This document shows positions 6,475 to 15,010 of a stretch of 64,000 nucleotides of DNA, piece after piece (the first letter of the stretch is position 1; each line of letters opens with the position of its first letter). Both the position numbers and the translations under genes were made by a program. Where the stretch lies: positions 62,001 through 126,000 of the forward strand of contig DATLZZ010000003.1 in assembly GCA_035573715.1 (NCBI GenBank), given 5' to 3'. This DNA is from JACPRL01 sp035573715. Lineage in GTDB: Bacteria > Acidobacteriota > Terriglobia > Acidiferrales > 2-02-FULL-67-57. Under the pieces are notes generated by a model. The model had not been told where the DNA came from and ran no database searches. It saw nothing but the letters and a program-made list of their open reading frames with translations.

Positions 6475-8088
6475 TCAGGAATTGAAGGGGGCCGGAAGAT
6501 GCCGTGGCAAATGCAACAGGCTCGCAAGTCTGTGCAGGTAGGTCTGCCCCAGCGACAGGAATCCCGTATAGCAGTAGCCCCAAACGAAGAGGCAGAGGAA
6601 GGGAACGGTGGCGTAGTTTTCGCTGGTCAGGGCGTATGCCGTCGCCCAGACGAAATAAACTCCCAAGCCGATTTCGATCCAGGGCAGCCACTTGCGGTCG
6701 GCGCCGCGGTAGACTTTGGTGTACCAGGCTTCGCGCTGCGCTTCGATGCGGTACTTGGGCGTGCGCACAAACGGCGACTCAACGCCCCACAGCGCCTCCA
6801 GCACGGCGCGCGAGTTGCGCAGCGCCAGCCCGATGCCCACGCCCATCAACAGCGGCAGAAAGAGGAAGGTGCGCTTCCAGCGCGTGGGGAAGAGTTCTCG
6901 TTGCGCCACCAGGATGAAGCTCGAAACCGAACAGGTGGCCAGCAGGAACAGCGGCAGGTCGATCCACAACACCTGCCACCAGCCCTGGTAGAAGCGCACA
7001 ATCATCGCCGGCAGCAGCAGCACCGAGAGCAGCACCATCAGCGGGTAGCTGATGCAGGCGGTGAGGTGGTAAAAGGCCTCGAGCTTGTTGCGCCACGGGA
7101 TGCGCGCGCGCAGGATGCGCGGCAGCAACTTCTTGCCCGTCTGCACCAGGCCTTTGGCCCAGCGCGCCTGCTGCGCTTTGAAGGCGTTCATGTCGACCGG
7201 CAACTCGGAGGGGCACTCGACATCCGGCAGATAGAGGAACTGCCAGCCTTTGAGCTGGGCGCGGTAGCTGAGGTCGGTGTCTTCGGTCAGCGTGTCGTGC
7301 TCCCAGCCGCCGGCGTCTTCGATGGCGGCGCGGCGCCACACGCCGGCGGTGCCGTTGAAGTTGAAAAAGAGCCCGGCGCGCCAGCGCCCGGCGTGTTCGA
7401 GGACGAAGTGGGCGTCGAGGAGAAGCGCTTCGACTTCGGTCAGCAGGGAGTAGTGGCGGTTGACGTAGGTCCAGCGCGTCTGCACCATCGCCAGCTTGGG
7501 GTCGGCGAAGTAGGGCAGGGTGCGCTGGAGGAAATCCGCCGGCGGCAGGAAGTCGGCGTCGAAAATGGCGATGAACTCGCCGGTGGCGACGCGCAAGCCT
7601 TCTTCGAGCGCTCCGGCCTTATAGCCGGTGCGGTGGGTGCGGTGGAGATGGCGGATGTTGAGCCCCGCGGCGGCGTGCCGCTCGACGCAGGCCCGCGCAA
7701 TTTCCACCGTGTCGTCGGTCGAGTCGTCGAGCACCTGGATCTCCAAGCTTTCGCGCGGGTAACCCATCTTCGCCACAGTGTCAATGAGCCGCTCCACCAC
7801 GTACTTCTCATTGAATAGCGGAAGCTGTATGGTTACCTTCGGCCACTCAGTCATCGGCGGTGGCACGGGCGGGCAGCGCTTGGCGTAGCGCTTGAAGAAG
7901 TAAATCATCCGGTAGCGATGCAATCCGTAGAAACACAGCGTCAGCAGGATGGCGAAATAGGGAATCAGAACGAAAAGGTCGAACGCCGTCGGCTGGTAGA
8001 GCCCGCGGAAAGGGTCGCGGTCAATCAGAAAACGCACGTAGCGCACCAGCGCGTTTTCCTGCGCCAGCAATGTGAACCAGGCCATCAT
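6475..8088 (-). CDS. Membrane glycosyltransferase family 2, cellulose/mannan-synthase-like
   Basis: A processive-type GT2 enzyme of 537 residues, probably making or extending an exported polysaccharide or glycolipid. An N-terminal membrane helix (about 36-58) precedes the cytosolic GT-A domain, which shows LDDSTDDT (Asp121/122), FDADF (Asp177/179), LTEDTDLSYR (268-277) and QQARW (306-310), the D, DxD, TED and QxxRW motifs of cellulose-synthase-like enzymes. Four or more helices follow (AFYHLTACISYPLMVLLSVLLLP onward). It closely resembles bacterial CslA-like proteins, but no PilZ domain, BcsB partner or export gene is nearby, so the product is unknown. It diverges from the next gene with about 30 bases between start codons. 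Confidence 0.88.
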   Translation of the reverse strand: MMAWFTLLAQENALVRYVRFLIDRDPFRGLYQPTAFDLFVLIPYFAILLTLCFYGLHRYRMIYFFKRYAKRCPPVPPPMTEWPKVTIQLPLFNEKYVVERLIDTVAKMGYPRESLEIQVLDDSTDDTVEIARACVERHAAAGLNIRHLHRTHRTGYKAGALEEGLRVATGEFIAIFDADFLPPADFLQRTLPYFADPKLAMVQTRWTYVNRHYSLLTEVEALLLDAHFVLEHAGRWRAGLFFNFNGTAGVWRRAAIEDAGGWEHDTLTEDTDLSYRAQLKGWQFLYLPDVECPSELPVDMNAFKAQQARWAKGLVQTGKKLLPRILRARIPWRNKLEAFYHLTACISYPLMVLLSVLLLPAMIVRFYQGWWQVLWIDLPLFLLATCSVSSFILVAQRELFPTRWKRTFLFLPLLMGVGIGLALRNSRAVLEALWGVESPFVRTPKYRIEAQREAWYTKVYRGADRKWLPWIEIGLGVYFVWATAYALTSENYATVPFLCLFVWGYCYTGFLSLGQTYLHRLASLLHLPRHLPAPFNS

Positions 8089-8117
8089 CGACTACACTTT
8101 CCCCGTCCTTGCCACTG

Positions 8118-9359
8118 ATGTCTAGCCGACTCGCGCCGGCCTTGCTGCTAGGAGTGCTGGCGGCTTCTCTCGAAGCCGCCTTGCTTGCCCTCCGCCGATT
8201 CCATCCTTTCGATGAAAACGTGGTTGAGTGCGTTGCCCTGCTGCTGGCCGCCGGCGCCCTCTACTTGATTGCCGCTTGGCTGGTCCTCCGTCTCGCTCAA
8301 CCTGCCCCCGCCGCTACCACTGTCATTCTTCTGGCGGCGCTGGCTTTTCGCCTGACGCTTTTTCCACTGCCGCCTTCGCTTTCGCCTGACCTCCACCGCT
8401 ACCAGTGGGACGGCCAGGTCCAGCTCGCCGGCCACAACCCCTACCTCGTCGCGCCGGAAGCCGGCACGCGCATGCCGGGTGCCGGCTGGCCAGCCGGGTA
8501 TGGTCCCCTAGCCGAGCTGCTGTTCTATGGGGCAGCCCAGCTCGATGGCCCTACCGCCTTCAAACTCCTCAGCCTTCTGTGTGACCTGGGGAGCCTGCTG
8601 GTCCTGCTGGCCCTGCTCCGAGCGCAAAAGCTGCCGAGCGAGCGCGTCCTCCTCTATGCCTGGTGCCCGCTGGTCGTAGTCGAATTCGCCGGCAGCGGGC
8701 ACAACGACGCCATGGTCGCCTTCGCGCTCCTGCTCGCCAATTTAGCCATTATAAAGGCTTGGCGCGGGGTGTCAATCGGCGCGCTCGCGGCTGGCGCGAT
8801 GATCAAGTGGTTCCCGGCTCTGCTGCTGCCGGTCTTCCTCCGCCGTTCGGGCTGGCGGTATCTGGCCTGGTTCGTGGCTGTGTGTATCCTGGTAACCCTG
8901 CCGTACGGGGATGCCGGCCGGCACCTTTTGACGTCAACGATTCTTTATGCCCAGAAGGTGCGCAACAACCCCAGCCTCTTTTCCCTGCTGGCGTCCGCCA
9001 CGGGCGAAACCATTGCACTCGGAATGGCCGCCGCCCTGCTCGCCGCCCTTTCGCTATGGCTGGCCCGGCGGCGCGCCGAGCCGTTGCGCGCCACTTATCT
9101 GCAATTGGCTGCCTTGCTGCTTCTTTCGGTTACTGTCCACCCCTGGTACGTGACTTGGCTGGCGCCGTTCCTCTGTTTCTTTCCCAATCCGGCCTTCCTT
9201 CTTTGGACGAGTACCGTCCTGCTCAGCTACCATGTGCTGATTGACTACAACACCCTCGGTGTCTGGCACTTCGACCCGTGGCTGACCTGGCTCGAGTATC
9301 TGCCTGTCTACGGACTGCTGCTGTGGCGGGGCTGGCGGCGCTATCGCGGGGGCGGGTAA
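8118..9359 (+). CDS. Polytopic GT-C-type (GT87-like) glycosyltransferase
   Basis: A 413-residue membrane protein with roughly ten hydrophobic segments. The loop SPDLHRYQWDGQVQLAGHNP (about residues 93-112) matches the acidic, periplasm-facing first-loop motif of GT-C enzymes that use polyprenyl-phosphate sugars (GT87/PIG-M-like). GSGHNDAMVAF and AAGAMIKWFPALLLP are further typical segments. ATG 8118 is preferred over the upstream TTG 8109. The gene diverges from the GT2 gene, and the two may share a pathway for an envelope glycan, which is inference from position. Its 3' end overlaps the convergent DUF1570 gene by 19 bases. Confidence 0.75.
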   Translation: MSSRLAPALLLGVLAASLEAALLALRRFHPFDENVVECVALLLAAGALYLIAAWLVLRLAQPAPAATTVILLAALAFRLTLFPLPPSLSPDLHRYQWDGQVQLAGHNPYLVAPEAGTRMPGAGWPAGYGPLAELLFYGAAQLDGPTAFKLLSLLCDLGSLLVLLALLRAQKLPSERVLLYAWCPLVVVEFAGSGHNDAMVAFALLLANLAIIKAWRGVSIGALAAGAMIKWFPALLLPVFLRRSGWRYLAWFVAVCILVTLPYGDAGRHLLTSTILYAQKVRNNPSLFSLLASATGETIALGMAAALLAALSLWLARRRAEPLRATYLQLAALLLLSVTVHPWYVTWLAPFLCFFPNPAFLLWTSTVLLSYHVLIDYNTLGVWHFDPWLTWLEYLPVYGLLLWRGWRRYRGGG

Positions 9360-11269
9360 AGCTCGACCGTCATCACCACACCGACGACGCCGGCGGTCTG
9401 CGGCTCCACCTGATAGTTGATTCCCACGGGAATGTCGGCTGCGCCGCACTCAATCGTCTTCCCGCTTCCCGTGGGATCAAGAAGTAACAGGTTCGCCCGC
9501 GAGCGCACCTTCAAGCGAATCACGCGCGTGGCCGCGCCCGGCTTTCCTTCCAGCTTCACGGTCAGCACCGCTGCGTCGTCCGCGCAGGCCACGTCAACCA
9601 GCGTGCCCTTGACGTACTTCACCTCCGGCGGCGCGCTCGGCGGCGCTGGCTCCGGGTTGTAGACTTCGCGCTCGCGCTCCACCCGCGGCTCGACCCGTTC
9701 GGGCTCTTCCTCCTGCTCCACCACGGTGGGCTCGACCGGCTCGCTCGCCCGCGGCACTGGCTGGCTCCTCGGCGCCCGCGACAGCACCCGGCGGGTTTTC
9801 AGGGAGTCGAGCTGGTCTTCCGCCTGGCGGCGCTGCTCCGGCGTGGTCGCCCGCGCGATGACTTGCTGGAGCAGTGCCTCGGCATCGTTCCAGCGCTCGG
9901 CACGCTCGTAGAGGTGAGCCAGCAACAGGTCAAACTCGCGGCTCTGCGGGTTGCGCGCCCGCGCCTGCTCAATTGCCGGAATCAGCTCTTCCGGCGGGTC
10001 GTTCCGCGTCAGTCGCGCCTGCACCAGCATGCGGCTGGCTTCGGGAAAATCCGCCTGGCTGGCCACCGGCGTCAGCAGTTCCACGATTTCGTTGGCCGCC
10101 TCGCGCGCTGCTGCCGGGTCGCCCATGCGTCTCAACGAGTTCATTTGCACGGCCACGGCGGTGTAGAACCGCAGCCGGAGGTCGTCCGGCCGCGCCGCCA
10201 GCGCTCCGCGGAAGTGCAGTTCCGCCTCATCCGCGTGGTTGCGCAACAGCGCAATGCGCCCCAGTCGCAAGAGGACTTCCGGCTCGCCGGCGCCTTCGGC
10301 TGCCACGGCGCGCAGCGCTTGCTCGGCGCGCTCCACGTCACCGCGGTTCAGCCACAAGTCGGAGAGCCAGGCCAGCGCCACCGCCGGCGACAACGGCGCG
10401 GGTTCGGTGAAGGTTGCGGTGGTCGCCTGGTCCAGCTTGCCGACATAGTTCGACAGCATGCGGCGGCCGAGGTAGTCGTCGAGCTGTTTGTTCATCCCCG
10501 CGAAGTCGGTGCCGAACGCCTGCTTGAGAGCGTCGGCCTGCGAGGCGCCCTGGCGGAACAAGGTGAGGAAGCGCGCGAACTGCGGCCGGCGCTTGCCCTC
10601 GTCGGCAGCCATCCAGTAGTGCATCAGCAGCCACGCCTGGGCGTAGAAGACGGCGCGCTTGTCCTCGTTGTTGTAGTAGGGCGAGCGATAGTCCACTTCG
10701 GTGAGCACTTCCAGGGGAATGAGTTGGCTGCGCTGCAGCAGGTCCCACCATCCTGGCTGAAAGTCACCCAGGACGAAGTCGCGGCCGTCCACATCGGTCC
10801 GCTCATAGAACTCTGCCAGACCTTCATCCAGCCACACCGGCATGTTGTCGAAATTCAGCCGGTTCACCAGGTGGATGAACTCGTGGAAGGAGGTTTCCTC
10901 GGGCTCCGCCGCGCTCAGGTCGATGACCAGGTACATCCGCTCGCGCCCCGGCTGCATGAAGCCGTCGGCCTTCATCGGCTTGCCTTCCGTGGTCAGCGGG
11001 ACGTAGTTCCGGTAGCTCTTCTCGTCCTTGAAGAGAATCACGCTGGTGGGCAGCGGCGAGTCCACCCGCAGCCCCGGCAGCGCGTAGCTGAGCAGATGGC
11101 GGAACTCCTCCAGCTTGCGCATCGCTCGCTGGATGTCCTTGGGCTTGGCGTTGGAGACAACGTGGAAGTGCTCGGAGCGCAGCTCCACCCAGTTCTCCGG
11201 CTTGCTCGCCGCCATCCCGCTGAGCGGGAGCAGAAGAAGCGCCAAAGCGACGCTGCGCAAGACCCTCAT
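9341..11269 (-). CDS. DUF1570 metallopeptidase-like protein with TPR repeats
   Basis: Exported 642-residue protein: signal peptide MRVLRSVALALLLLPLSGMA, then a peptidase-MA-like domain with the zinc motif HEFIH (His129, Glu130, His133) and the downstream glutamate in WLDEGLAEFYE. Residues about 290-490 form TPR helices (RGDVERAEQALRAVAAE, RNHADEAELHFRGALAARP). A Pro/Glu/Val-rich linker (about 515-565) leads to a C-terminal beta domain (TLVDVACADDAAVLTVKLEG). The arrangement is common in soil bacteria; substrate and function are unknown. A TATACT sequence at 11295-11290 could be its -10 box, but no clear -35 precedes it. Confidence 0.82.
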   Translation of the reverse strand: MRVLRSVALALLLLPLSGMAASKPENWVELRSEHFHVVSNAKPKDIQRAMRKLEEFRHLLSYALPGLRVDSPLPTSVILFKDEKSYRNYVPLTTEGKPMKADGFMQPGRERMYLVIDLSAAEPEETSFHEFIHLVNRLNFDNMPVWLDEGLAEFYERTDVDGRDFVLGDFQPGWWDLLQRSQLIPLEVLTEVDYRSPYYNNEDKRAVFYAQAWLLMHYWMAADEGKRRPQFARFLTLFRQGASQADALKQAFGTDFAGMNKQLDDYLGRRMLSNYVGKLDQATTATFTEPAPLSPAVALAWLSDLWLNRGDVERAEQALRAVAAEGAGEPEVLLRLGRIALLRNHADEAELHFRGALAARPDDLRLRFYTAVAVQMNSLRRMGDPAAAREAANEIVELLTPVASQADFPEASRMLVQARLTRNDPPEELIPAIEQARARNPQSREFDLLLAHLYERAERWNDAEALLQQVIARATTPEQRRQAEDQLDSLKTRRVLSRAPRSQPVPRASEPVEPTVVEQEEEPERVEPRVEREREVYNPEPAPPSAPPEVKYVKGTLVDVACADDAAVLTVKLEGKPGAATRVIRLKVRSRANLLLLDPTGSGKTIECGAADIPVGINYQVEPQTAGVVGVVMTVELYPPPR

Positions 11270-11318
11270 GACTGGAAACCCGTAGTCCTAGTATAGCCCG
11301 GAAGACAGGCGCGGCAGG

Positions 11319-12464
11319 CTAGACGTTGACGGTGAGGGTGGTGTCGATGTGGGGCTCGCCCGCCGCCGTGCGCGTCACCGGGCGATAAAGCGTGTCCCGC
11401 TCCACCGGCTCGCGCCCCGCCTCGCGAATCAGCCGCAGCAGTTGCGACCGCCGCAGCGACTGCGGCGTTTGCGCCCCGGCGTCGTGGTAAATCTTTTCTT
11501 CCACCACCGTGCCGTCAATGTCGTCGGCGCCGAAGCGCAGCGCGACCTGGGCGATAGGCGGCGTCAGCATAATCCAGTAGGCTTTGATGTGGGGGAAGTT
11601 GTCGAGCAGCAGCCGGCTGACGGCGATGTTCTTCAGGTCGAGCATGCCCGTTGTCGGCGGCAGGTGGCTGAGCGCGGTGTTCGCCGGGTGGAACGCCAGC
11701 GGGATGAAACAGACGAAGCCGCGGGTCTCGTCCTGCAAGGCGCGCAGCTTCAGCAGGTGGTCGACACGCTCCTCTTCAGTCTCGATGTGGCCGTAGAGCA
11801 TGGTGGCGTTTGAGTGCAGGCCCAGCTCGTGCGCGGTGCGCGCGATACGCAGCCACATCTCGCCGCTGATTTTGTGGTCGCAGATGACCTTGCGTACCCG
11901 CGGATGAAAAATCTCCGCCCCACCTCCGGGGTGGGAGTCGAGCCCGGCCTCTTTCAGCTTCAGCAGTGTGTCGCGGGTCGAGAGTTTGGCAATCTTGGCC
12001 AGGTAGGCCACCTCAACCATGGTGAAGGCTTTGAGATGCACCTGCGGGAAGCGCTGCTTGAGCCCCCGCAGCAGGTCAAGGTAATACTCAAACGGCAGCG
12101 TGGGGTGCAGCCCGCCGACGATGTGGAACTCGGTCACCGACTCGTCGTAGCCGCTGGCGGCGCGCTCGACGGCTTCGTCCACCGCGTACGTGTAGGCGCC
12201 GGGCGCGTTCGGGTCGCGCCCGAAGGCGCACAGCCGGCAGTGGGCCACGCAGACGTTGGTCGGGTTGATGTGGCGGTTGATATTGAAGTAGCAGACGTTG
12301 CCGTTCTTCTGCTCGCGGACGCGGTTGGCGAGCCAGCCAATTGCCAGGAGATCGGAGGAGCGGTAGAGCGTGATGCCGTCGTCGTAGCTGAGCCGCTCGC
12401 CCGCCAGTACCTTGGCGGCAATCGGTTCCAGCCTCTTGTCCTCGAGGATGAGTTCGCGTTGCAT
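11319..12464 (-). CDS. mqnE: Aminofutalosine synthase MqnE (radical SAM)
   Basis: Converts 3-[(1-carboxyvinyl)oxy]benzoate plus SAM to aminofutalosine, an early step of the futalosine menaquinone pathway. With ATG 12464 (MQRELILEDKRLEPIAAKVL) the radical-SAM triad is Cys72, Cys76 and Cys79 (CVAHCRLCAF). Also typical are NVCYFNINRHINPTNVC, FHIVGGLHPTLPFEYYLDLL, KAGLDSHPGGGAEIF-like (here EAGLDSHPGGGAEIF) and YWIMLTPPIAQVALRFGADD. Upstream ATGs at 12476 and 12485 exist, but the first falls in the GGGATGACA of repeat B, so I prefer 12464. mqnP and the ubiX-type gene follow upstream on the same strand, and all three act in the same pathway. Confidence 0.93.
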   Translation of the reverse strand: MQRELILEDKRLEPIAAKVLAGERLSYDDGITLYRSSDLLAIGWLANRVREQKNGNVCYFNINRHINPTNVCVAHCRLCAFGRDPNAPGAYTYAVDEAVERAASGYDESVTEFHIVGGLHPTLPFEYYLDLLRGLKQRFPQVHLKAFTMVEVAYLAKIAKLSTRDTLLKLKEAGLDSHPGGGAEIFHPRVRKVICDHKISGEMWLRIARTAHELGLHSNATMLYGHIETEEERVDHLLKLRALQDETRGFVCFIPLAFHPANTALSHLPPTTGMLDLKNIAVSRLLLDNFPHIKAYWIMLTPPIAQVALRFGADDIDGTVVEEKIYHDAGAQTPQSLRRSQLLRLIREAGREPVERDTLYRPVTRTAAGEPHIDTTLTVNV

Positions 12465-12470
12465 TTGGTT

Positions 12471-12536
12471 TGTCATCCCGAGCAAACTCCAGCCCTTTCT
12501 GAGAAAGGGCTGGACGAAGCCGAGGGACCTGCTTTT
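12471..12536. repeat. TGTCATCCCGAGC-type repeat, family B, copy 1
   Basis: TGTCATCCCGAGC, a CAGCCCTTTCTGAGAAAGGGCTG hairpin (12491-12513), then GAAGCCGAGGGACCTGCTTTT. The same ends occur in reverse orientation at 16670-16725 and at 36013-36063. It lies between mqnP and mqnE. Confidence 0.75.
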
Positions 12537-12553
12537 TCTCCAGCCTCCAGCGT

Positions 12554-13384
12554 CTAGCGTCCAGGCAATAGAATGTCCGCTCCCCAGAAAAGCAGCAGCA
12601 AAACGCTAATATACCCGTTCACGGTGAAAAACGCAGCATTCACCTTGCTCAAGTCGTCGGGCTTGACCAGCGAGTGCTCATAGGCAATCAACACGGCGGT
12701 GATAGCCAGGCCGAGAATCGCCACGATTCCGAGACCCGCCAGCCAGGCCAGCGCCATCAGCAGCAAGAGCATCACTGCGTGCAGTACTTTCGCCACGCCC
12801 AGCGCCCTCCGGATTCCCATACGGGCGGGGAGTGAAAAAAGTCCCGCTTTCTGGTCGAACTCCACGTCCTGGCAGGCGTAGATGATGTCGAAGCCCGCCA
12901 CCCAGCAGAGCACCGCCAGCGAGAGCGGCAGCACCGGCCAGTCCAGCGAGCCGCGCACCGCTATCCACGCCCCCGCCGGCGCCATCCCCAGGCAGAAGCC
13001 CAGAACCCAGTGGGTCAGCACCGTGTAGCGCTTGGTGTAGGAGTAGGCGAGCAGGATAGCCAGCACGAGCGGCGAAAGCCTGAACGCCAGCGGGTTCAAC
13101 TGCCAGGCGGCGAGGATCAGAGCGGCCGATGAGACCAGCGTGAACACCCAGGCAAAGCCGAGCGAAAGTTGCCCCGTCGGCAGCTCGCGCTGCGCGGTGC
13201 GGGGGTTGCGCGCGTCGTAGCCGCGGTCGGCGATGCGGTTGAAGGCCATCGCCGCGCTCCGGCCCGCCACCATGGCGATAATGATCCAGAGAATCTGCTT
13301 TCCCGTCGGTAGACCATTCGCGGCCAACAGCGCTCCGATCAACGCAAACGGCAGCGCAAACACCGAGTGCTCAAACTTGATCAT
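12554..13384 (-). CDS. mqnP: UbiA-family prenyltransferase of menaquinone synthesis (MqnP-like)
   Basis: Integral membrane enzyme that prenylates the naphthoate intermediate in the futalosine route. Seen: FEHSVFALPFALIGALL, the first Asp-rich motif NRIADRGYDARNPRT, the second motif ACQDVEFDQKAGLFSLP, and about eight membrane helices. Start is uncertain: ATG 13384 gives 276 residues starting directly at MIKFEHSVFALPF. The frame stays open to ATG 13477, but those extra 31 codons lie in the inverted family-C repeat and look non-coding. Homologues usually have a few residues before MIKFEH, so the N-terminus may have been rebuilt by the repeat. Gene order with mqnE and ubiX supports the assignment. 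Confidence 0.88.
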   Translation of the reverse strand: MIKFEHSVFALPFALIGALLAANGLPTGKQILWIIIAMVAGRSAAMAFNRIADRGYDARNPRTAQRELPTGQLSLGFAWVFTLVSSAALILAAWQLNPLAFRLSPLVLAILLAYSYTKRYTVLTHWVLGFCLGMAPAGAWIAVRGSLDWPVLPLSLAVLCWVAGFDIIYACQDVEFDQKAGLFSLPARMGIRRALGVAKVLHAVMLLLLMALAWLAGLGIVAILGLAITAVLIAYEHSLVKPDDLSKVNAAFFTVNGYISVLLLLFWGADILLPGR

Positions 13385-13408
13385 CCGCAGGGTTGTAACG
13401 AGGGGACG

Positions 13409-13495
13409 GAACCGCAGGTGAACGCCGATAGACGCAGATTTAGGCGATTCTCTGTTGGTTTCAGTCTCTGCGTTCATCTGCGTTTATCTGCAGTT
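13409..13495. repeat. Inverted pair of family-C repeats between mqnP and ubiX
   Basis: GAACCGCAGGTGAACGCCGA with TAGACGCAG (13409-13438) and, inverted, TCTGCGTTCATCTGCGTTTA with TCTGCAG (13466-13492). The pair could form a long imperfect hairpin in the transcript between ubiX and mqnP, and it contains the upstream candidate ATG of mqnP. Confidence 0.65.
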
Positions 13496-14104
13496 TCAGC
13501 CTTTGGTGCCGCGCCACTGGTATTGCTCTTCCTGCGGCAGGCCCAGCCGCGCCAGCACTCGGCAGCAGTATTGAGTTACGAGGTCATCGAGCTTGTCGGC
13601 GCCAAAATAATAGCCGGGCGAGATGGGGAAGTTGACCCCGCCGGCGCGGGCCACCCGCAGCGCGTTCTCGAGATGAATCGTCGTGAGCGGCGTGTCGCGC
13701 CAGCAGAGCAGCAGCGGCCGCCCTTCCTTCAAGTGGACGTCGGCGGCGCGCCGCATCAGGTTGTCGCTCACCCCGCTGGCGATGGCCCCCAGCGTGGCCA
13801 TCGAGCAGGGAATAATCACCATTCCGTCGGTCGGGTAGCTGCCGCTGGCGATGCCGGCGCCGATGTTGGCGTTGTGCTCCAGCTCGAACTTCTTCGACGC
13901 TTTGCCGACCAAATCCGTCGCCAGGCGCGCGACGTCCTTGGGGACAATTTTCAGCTCATCGCGCAGGATACGCAGGCCGCCGCTCGACACCACCAGGTGT
14001 ACGGTCGCGACGCGGTCGTCCCGCGCCACGAGCTCCAGCAGCCGCTGCGCGTACACCGCCCCCGACGCGCCGCTGATGCCCACTACCAGTGTCTTGCCAT
14101 TCAT
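13496..14104 (-). CDS. ubiX: Flavin prenyltransferase, UbiX type (MqnM candidate)
   Basis: Makes prenylated FMN, the cofactor of UbiD-type decarboxylases. The 202 residues show VVGISGASGAVYAQRLLELV (FMN binding), LVVSSGGLRIL, IIPCSMATLGAIASGVSDNLMRRAADVHLKEGRPLLL and RDTPLTTIHLENALR, the family's full signature, at normal length. Directly upstream of mqnP and mqnE in the same direction, it probably serves the UbiD-like MqnL decarboxylase of the futalosine pathway, so it could also be called mqnM. No UbiD homologue is in the window. The stop codon is next to the inverted family-C repeats. Confidence 0.93.
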   Translation of the reverse strand: MNGKTLVVGISGASGAVYAQRLLELVARDDRVATVHLVVSSGGLRILRDELKIVPKDVARLATDLVGKASKKFELEHNANIGAGIASGSYPTDGMVIIPCSMATLGAIASGVSDNLMRRAADVHLKEGRPLLLCWRDTPLTTIHLENALRVARAGGVNFPISPGYYFGADKLDDLVTQYCCRVLARLGLPQEEQYQWRGTKG

Positions 14105-14145
14105 AGGAACCTGGGAGTCTAGGCTTTGCTTTCAACGCAAGTCAA

Positions 14146-14175
14146 GGAACCGCAGATAAACGCAGGTGAGCGCAG
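14146..14175. repeat. Family-C repeat in the ubiX/larB divergent region
   Basis: GGAACCGCAGATAAACGCAG then GTGAGCGCAG, two to three tandem units of the family-C motif in the 116-base gap between the divergent starts of ubiX (14104) and larB (14221). Confidence 0.65.
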
Positions 14176-14220
14176 TCTCTTGGCATCGTGTAGAATCAAC
14201 CATTCAATCCTGGTACGAGA

Positions 14221-14967
14221 ATGACTGAAGTGGAGATTCGCAAGCTGTTGGAGGGGGTGCGGCGGGGGCAGGTAAGTCCCGCCAAGGCGGTGGAGCGCCT
14301 GCGGCGGCTGCCGTTTGAGGACCTCGGCTTCGCCAAGATTGACCATCACCGCTCGCTGCGCCAGGGCTACGCGGAAGTCATCTACGCGCCGGGCAAGCGC
14401 CCCGAGCAGGTGGCGCGCATCGTCCAGCGGATGGCGCGCAACCAGCACAACATTTTGATTACGCGCGGCGATGCCAAGCTTTATCGCGCGGTCAAGCGCG
14501 TGGCGCACGCAGCGCGGTTCCACGAGCTTTCGGGCGCCATCAGTATTCGCAAGACGCAGACCATCACCGGCAAAGGGCTCATCCTCGTGGTCTCGGCCGG
14601 CACCTCCGACATTCCCGTGGCCGAAGAGGCGCTGGTGACGGCGGAGATGATGGGCAACCGCGTCGAGGCGCTCTACGACGTGGGCGTGGCCGGCATCCAC
14701 CGGCTGATTCGCAACCACCCCAAGCTGGCCGAAGCGCGGGTCATCATCTGCGTCGCGGGAATGGAAGGGGCGCTGCCGAGCGTGGTGGGCGGGCTGGTCT
14801 CGGTGCCGGTGATTGCCGTGCCCACCAGCGTCGGCTATGGGGCGAGTCTCAAGGGCTTGGCGGCACTGCTGGCGATGCTGAACAGTTGCGCGTCTAATGT
14901 GGCCGTGGTGAATATTGATAACGGCTTTGGCGCCGGCTGCCTCGCCAGCGTAATAAACCGTTTGTAA
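14221..14967 (+). CDS. larB: Nickel-pincer cofactor biosynthesis protein LarB
   Basis: LarB carboxylates the pyridinium ring of nicotinic acid adenine dinucleotide and hydrolyses its phosphoanhydride, the first step towards the nickel-pincer nucleotide of lactate racemase and related enzymes. The 248 residues show the PurE-like C-terminal domain: LVVSAGTSDIPVAEEALVTAE, VIICVAGMEGALPSVVGGL, PVIAVPTSVGYGASLKGLAA and VNIDNGFGAGCLAS, with an N-terminal helical part containing ARNQHNILITRG. larC, larE and larA are not in the window, so its client enzyme is unknown. Its 3' end touches family-C repeat 14966-15000. Confidence 0.95.
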   Translation: MTEVEIRKLLEGVRRGQVSPAKAVERLRRLPFEDLGFAKIDHHRSLRQGYAEVIYAPGKRPEQVARIVQRMARNQHNILITRGDAKLYRAVKRVAHAARFHELSGAISIRKTQTITGKGLILVVSAGTSDIPVAEEALVTAEMMGNRVEALYDVGVAGIHRLIRNHPKLAEARVIICVAGMEGALPSVVGGLVSVPVIAVPTSVGYGASLKGLAALLAMLNSCASNVAVVNIDNGFGAGCLASVINRL

Positions 14968-15000
14968 CCACAGATGCACACAGATTCGCACAGATAGGAG
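14966..15000. repeat. Family-C repeat between larB and the ferredoxin gene
   Basis: GTAACCACAGATGCACACAG then ATTCGCACAGATAGG. It is the least degenerate copy of the family in this window and overlaps the larB stop (TAA). Confidence 0.7.
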
Positions 15001-15010
15001 TCGCTCGCGA

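Noticed and set aside
5137..7818. 893-codon plus-strand open frame
   Set aside because: Antisense to the M24-TonB and GT2 genes; composition is rich in Arg, Gln, His and Val as expected for a shadow frame, and it lacks any domain.
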